From Chrysaora quinquecirrha (lineage: Eukaryota; Cnidaria; Scyphozoa; Semaeostomeae; Pelagiidae): a stretch of DNA of 64,000 nucleotides. Made by a program: the position numbers and the translations under genes. The DNA is taken from positions 3,618,387-3,682,386 of the forward strand of contig JACTAT010000036.1 of the NCBI GenBank assembly GCA_014526335.1, given 5' to 3'. Shown here in pieces: positions 59,401 through 62,400 of this stretch. Under the pieces are notes generated by a model. It had not been told where the DNA came from. It saw nothing but the letters and a program-made list of their open reading frames with translations, and ran no database searches. How positions within the stretch are numbered: position 1 is the stretch's first letter; each line of letters opens with the position of its first letter.

Positions 59401-62400
59401 GTGTGAAAAATCTATACATTGCTTTCTGTTTAAACACAATATGGGTTCGTTTCCCAAAAATAATAAGGAACTGAAAGTGCATTTTTAGTTTTGGCTCACA
59501 AATTTTTCCTTGATTGTAGATTGGGCTTCATATTAATAGAGCTTAACTCAAGCTCCTTACTTTTATCGTTAAACGTACACTGTAGTCTGTATAGTAATCG
59601 TTAGGACACGAATCCAAGATCGGGAATCCAAATGGATCAGCCGTCCTAGCGTACCCAAAGATACGACCCCTTTCCCAAAAAGGTACCAAGCGCGCACGTG
59701 GCAGAAGCCTATCGTGGCCTTTTCCGCAACCTATCCGAGAGATCCGAGTGGAAATATCCGTGTTAACGGTGTCTTAAACTTAAAGAAACCTGTTAAGGAA
59801 CATTTACCTGAATTCTGCAACTCCAAACACTCTTGCAGTACTTCCACCATGTTTCACCTACAGTATTTTGATAAATATCCATAATTTCGTAAATTATTTT
59901 ATTCTTCTTTGTAGGACTCAAACTTTGTCTTCTATTGCGGATCAGTCACCGGAGATCGCACTGGCTTGTTGAAAATACGGAGGAGGAATAAAGTCTTCAT
60001 TTCACAGAATATACCACGCAGTCACATGGACGGAAATATCGAAATATTCTACGGAGGAGCATTGACACTACCACTGGTTTTCACCATAGCAGGAACAAGG
60101 AACCCTGCTCTGAATATCTACGGGTCCTTACTGGGAATAAAAACCTTGAGAATATTCAAAAGCAGTACAGTGTATCTCCAGTCGACCGGCCAGACTTCAT
60201 GTAAAACGTGCTTTTTTGCTGCAGCCAACACAACCGAATTCCCCGGTCAGTATTACTTTGGATCTTTGATTCTGATGAAAGGAGCCATTTTGACAATTTA
60301 CAGCCATTCAAATGACGTAACAGCGAAATCCGTGCGTTTGCATGTTGATTCTTTGACATGGAAAGTACTTCATATATCTCAGCTGACGTGCTGCAAATTA
60401 TCGCACTGCAAATGAAGCTTGAGTTGGATTCGAAAATCACTCTGTCTGCTCGTGGTTGTGCTGCTGGAAGTGGCCCAGGAAGAGCTTCTTGTGGGACATG
60501 TGCTGGGGCAGGACACGGTGGTAAAGGTGGCGTTGGATACAAAGCTTGTGGTAGTTGCTATTCAGGTAAGACCTCTCATAATTCAAGCTCTATTGTTATA
60601 TTGTCTATATTTTGAACCTCTGTTCTATGGCCCATACGAATATCGAGACCTAGGCTTGCTTTTCATGAAAGTGTCATTATTAATCTGAATGCTACTTTTC
60701 TTTACAATTTTTAATGTCCATTAGTTGTTTTTCTACTGCGTATTCTAAACAATTGTGGCTTTCACGTGTATTTTCTAGAGGGTCATTTCAGTCGTCGAAA
60801 AAGCGTATGAGATTTGTATGAAAACAAAAGGATTTATACAAGATTCCTACGAAAACAATAGAGATTCCAGCTAAGGGTGTACGAGATTCAAAGGGGTGAA
60901 TTGGCCCTTGTATTTGCTTACATTTCTTAACGTTATTTGAGCTCTGATATCAATATCAATGTATCAGTATTGAAACGGCTGCTTAAGAATGATAAGTTTG
61001 GGCTAGAAAATGGGAAACTGAAGAATAACGAGGCTCAACGGAAAGGTAAAGGTATTCCTATACAAAAGTGTGCATAATCGGTTCTTTAAACTTCAACGAC
61101 AACAAAGATATTGTTAGAGCAACATAATATACGTTAAGAGGAGTTGATACTAAACTTATTGATTGATAAAATGCCCAGTTAAGAATATTTTTAAATGAAA
61201 AAGAAATATTGTATATCCACAGGAGGGCCAGCTGTTTCTGATCCATGCAGCCCAACTATCAGTGGAAGCAGCTCGACCGGAATAGGAGGTGGTGCGTTGC
61301 TACTCAGTGCATTTCACGTCTTCGAACTGGAAGGTACAGTTGTTACCGATGGAGCGGCTGGAAGCTATGGTGGCGGTGGTGGCAGTGGTGGTAGCATATG
61401 GACTGATGCAGCTGCATACGAAGGTCATGGATTCCTACTTGCGAGAGGAGGAGCCGGCAGCTGCTACACCGGTCACTACACCTGCCAAAATCAATATGCT
61501 GGCGGAGGTGGTGGAGGACTTATCAGGGCGTTTTCACCTCTGGTCGTTTCTCCAGGTAAGTTTGCATGAACATTTGTCAGTGGAGTTTGTCCAAAGTCGT
61601 GCTAAAGCTTTTCTTGACAGACCTAGCTTATCTTTTGAGTATGGGTTCAGGATCCATCAACATCATAATCAGAAGTAATGGGTATCAAGACACTAAATTT
61701 TTCAAGCTCTCTTTCTAAAAACGATTTAAAGGCGAGGATATGAAACGTATATCTAATGGAATACCCACAGCGTCTTGTAACAGAAATAACTGTATCGCAA
61801 ACATCGAACATTAGCAAGCGAATAAAAAATGCATAAGGCCCTGGTTCAAACAATGTTTGCCAAACATTTGAAATCTGCTTGTCAGACAAAATGCTTGACC
61901 GTTTGTCCACACCATAAACATTGATTCAAGCATTAAACAACCAAAAATGTTTTCGAAAAGTTTAAAGGACATTGTTCACACAGACGGTGCCAAACGGTTA
62001 AACATTGCTTTCGTTCAAGCAAATCTCAAATGTTTGTCCAACAATGTCTGATTGTTTGCAAATGGCCCAACAGAGCGTGGAATAAAATCAAATCGATTTT
62101 GTTTGAAGTTTAGATGTTTTTGCTACTCTTCAAAATCAAGCCTGTGCTGTGATGTAGGGTTTTTTCTAATTCAATTTTTTTTTAATTTTGTATCAAGTGC
62201 AAGTTGCTAATAGATGAACTAACGAGACCTCGACCTTTGCTGTAACGCTGCCGTGGCTGTGACACTACAGAGTGTGCTGGATTAGACCATGACGCCCTGG
62301 CACCTTCAATTCTTGTATAGCCAAAAATCCTTTTTTTAATAATATTCTTTTCCGTTATAGATATTGTAAGTCAAAGATCAGTAACTGGAGGTACATTGTC

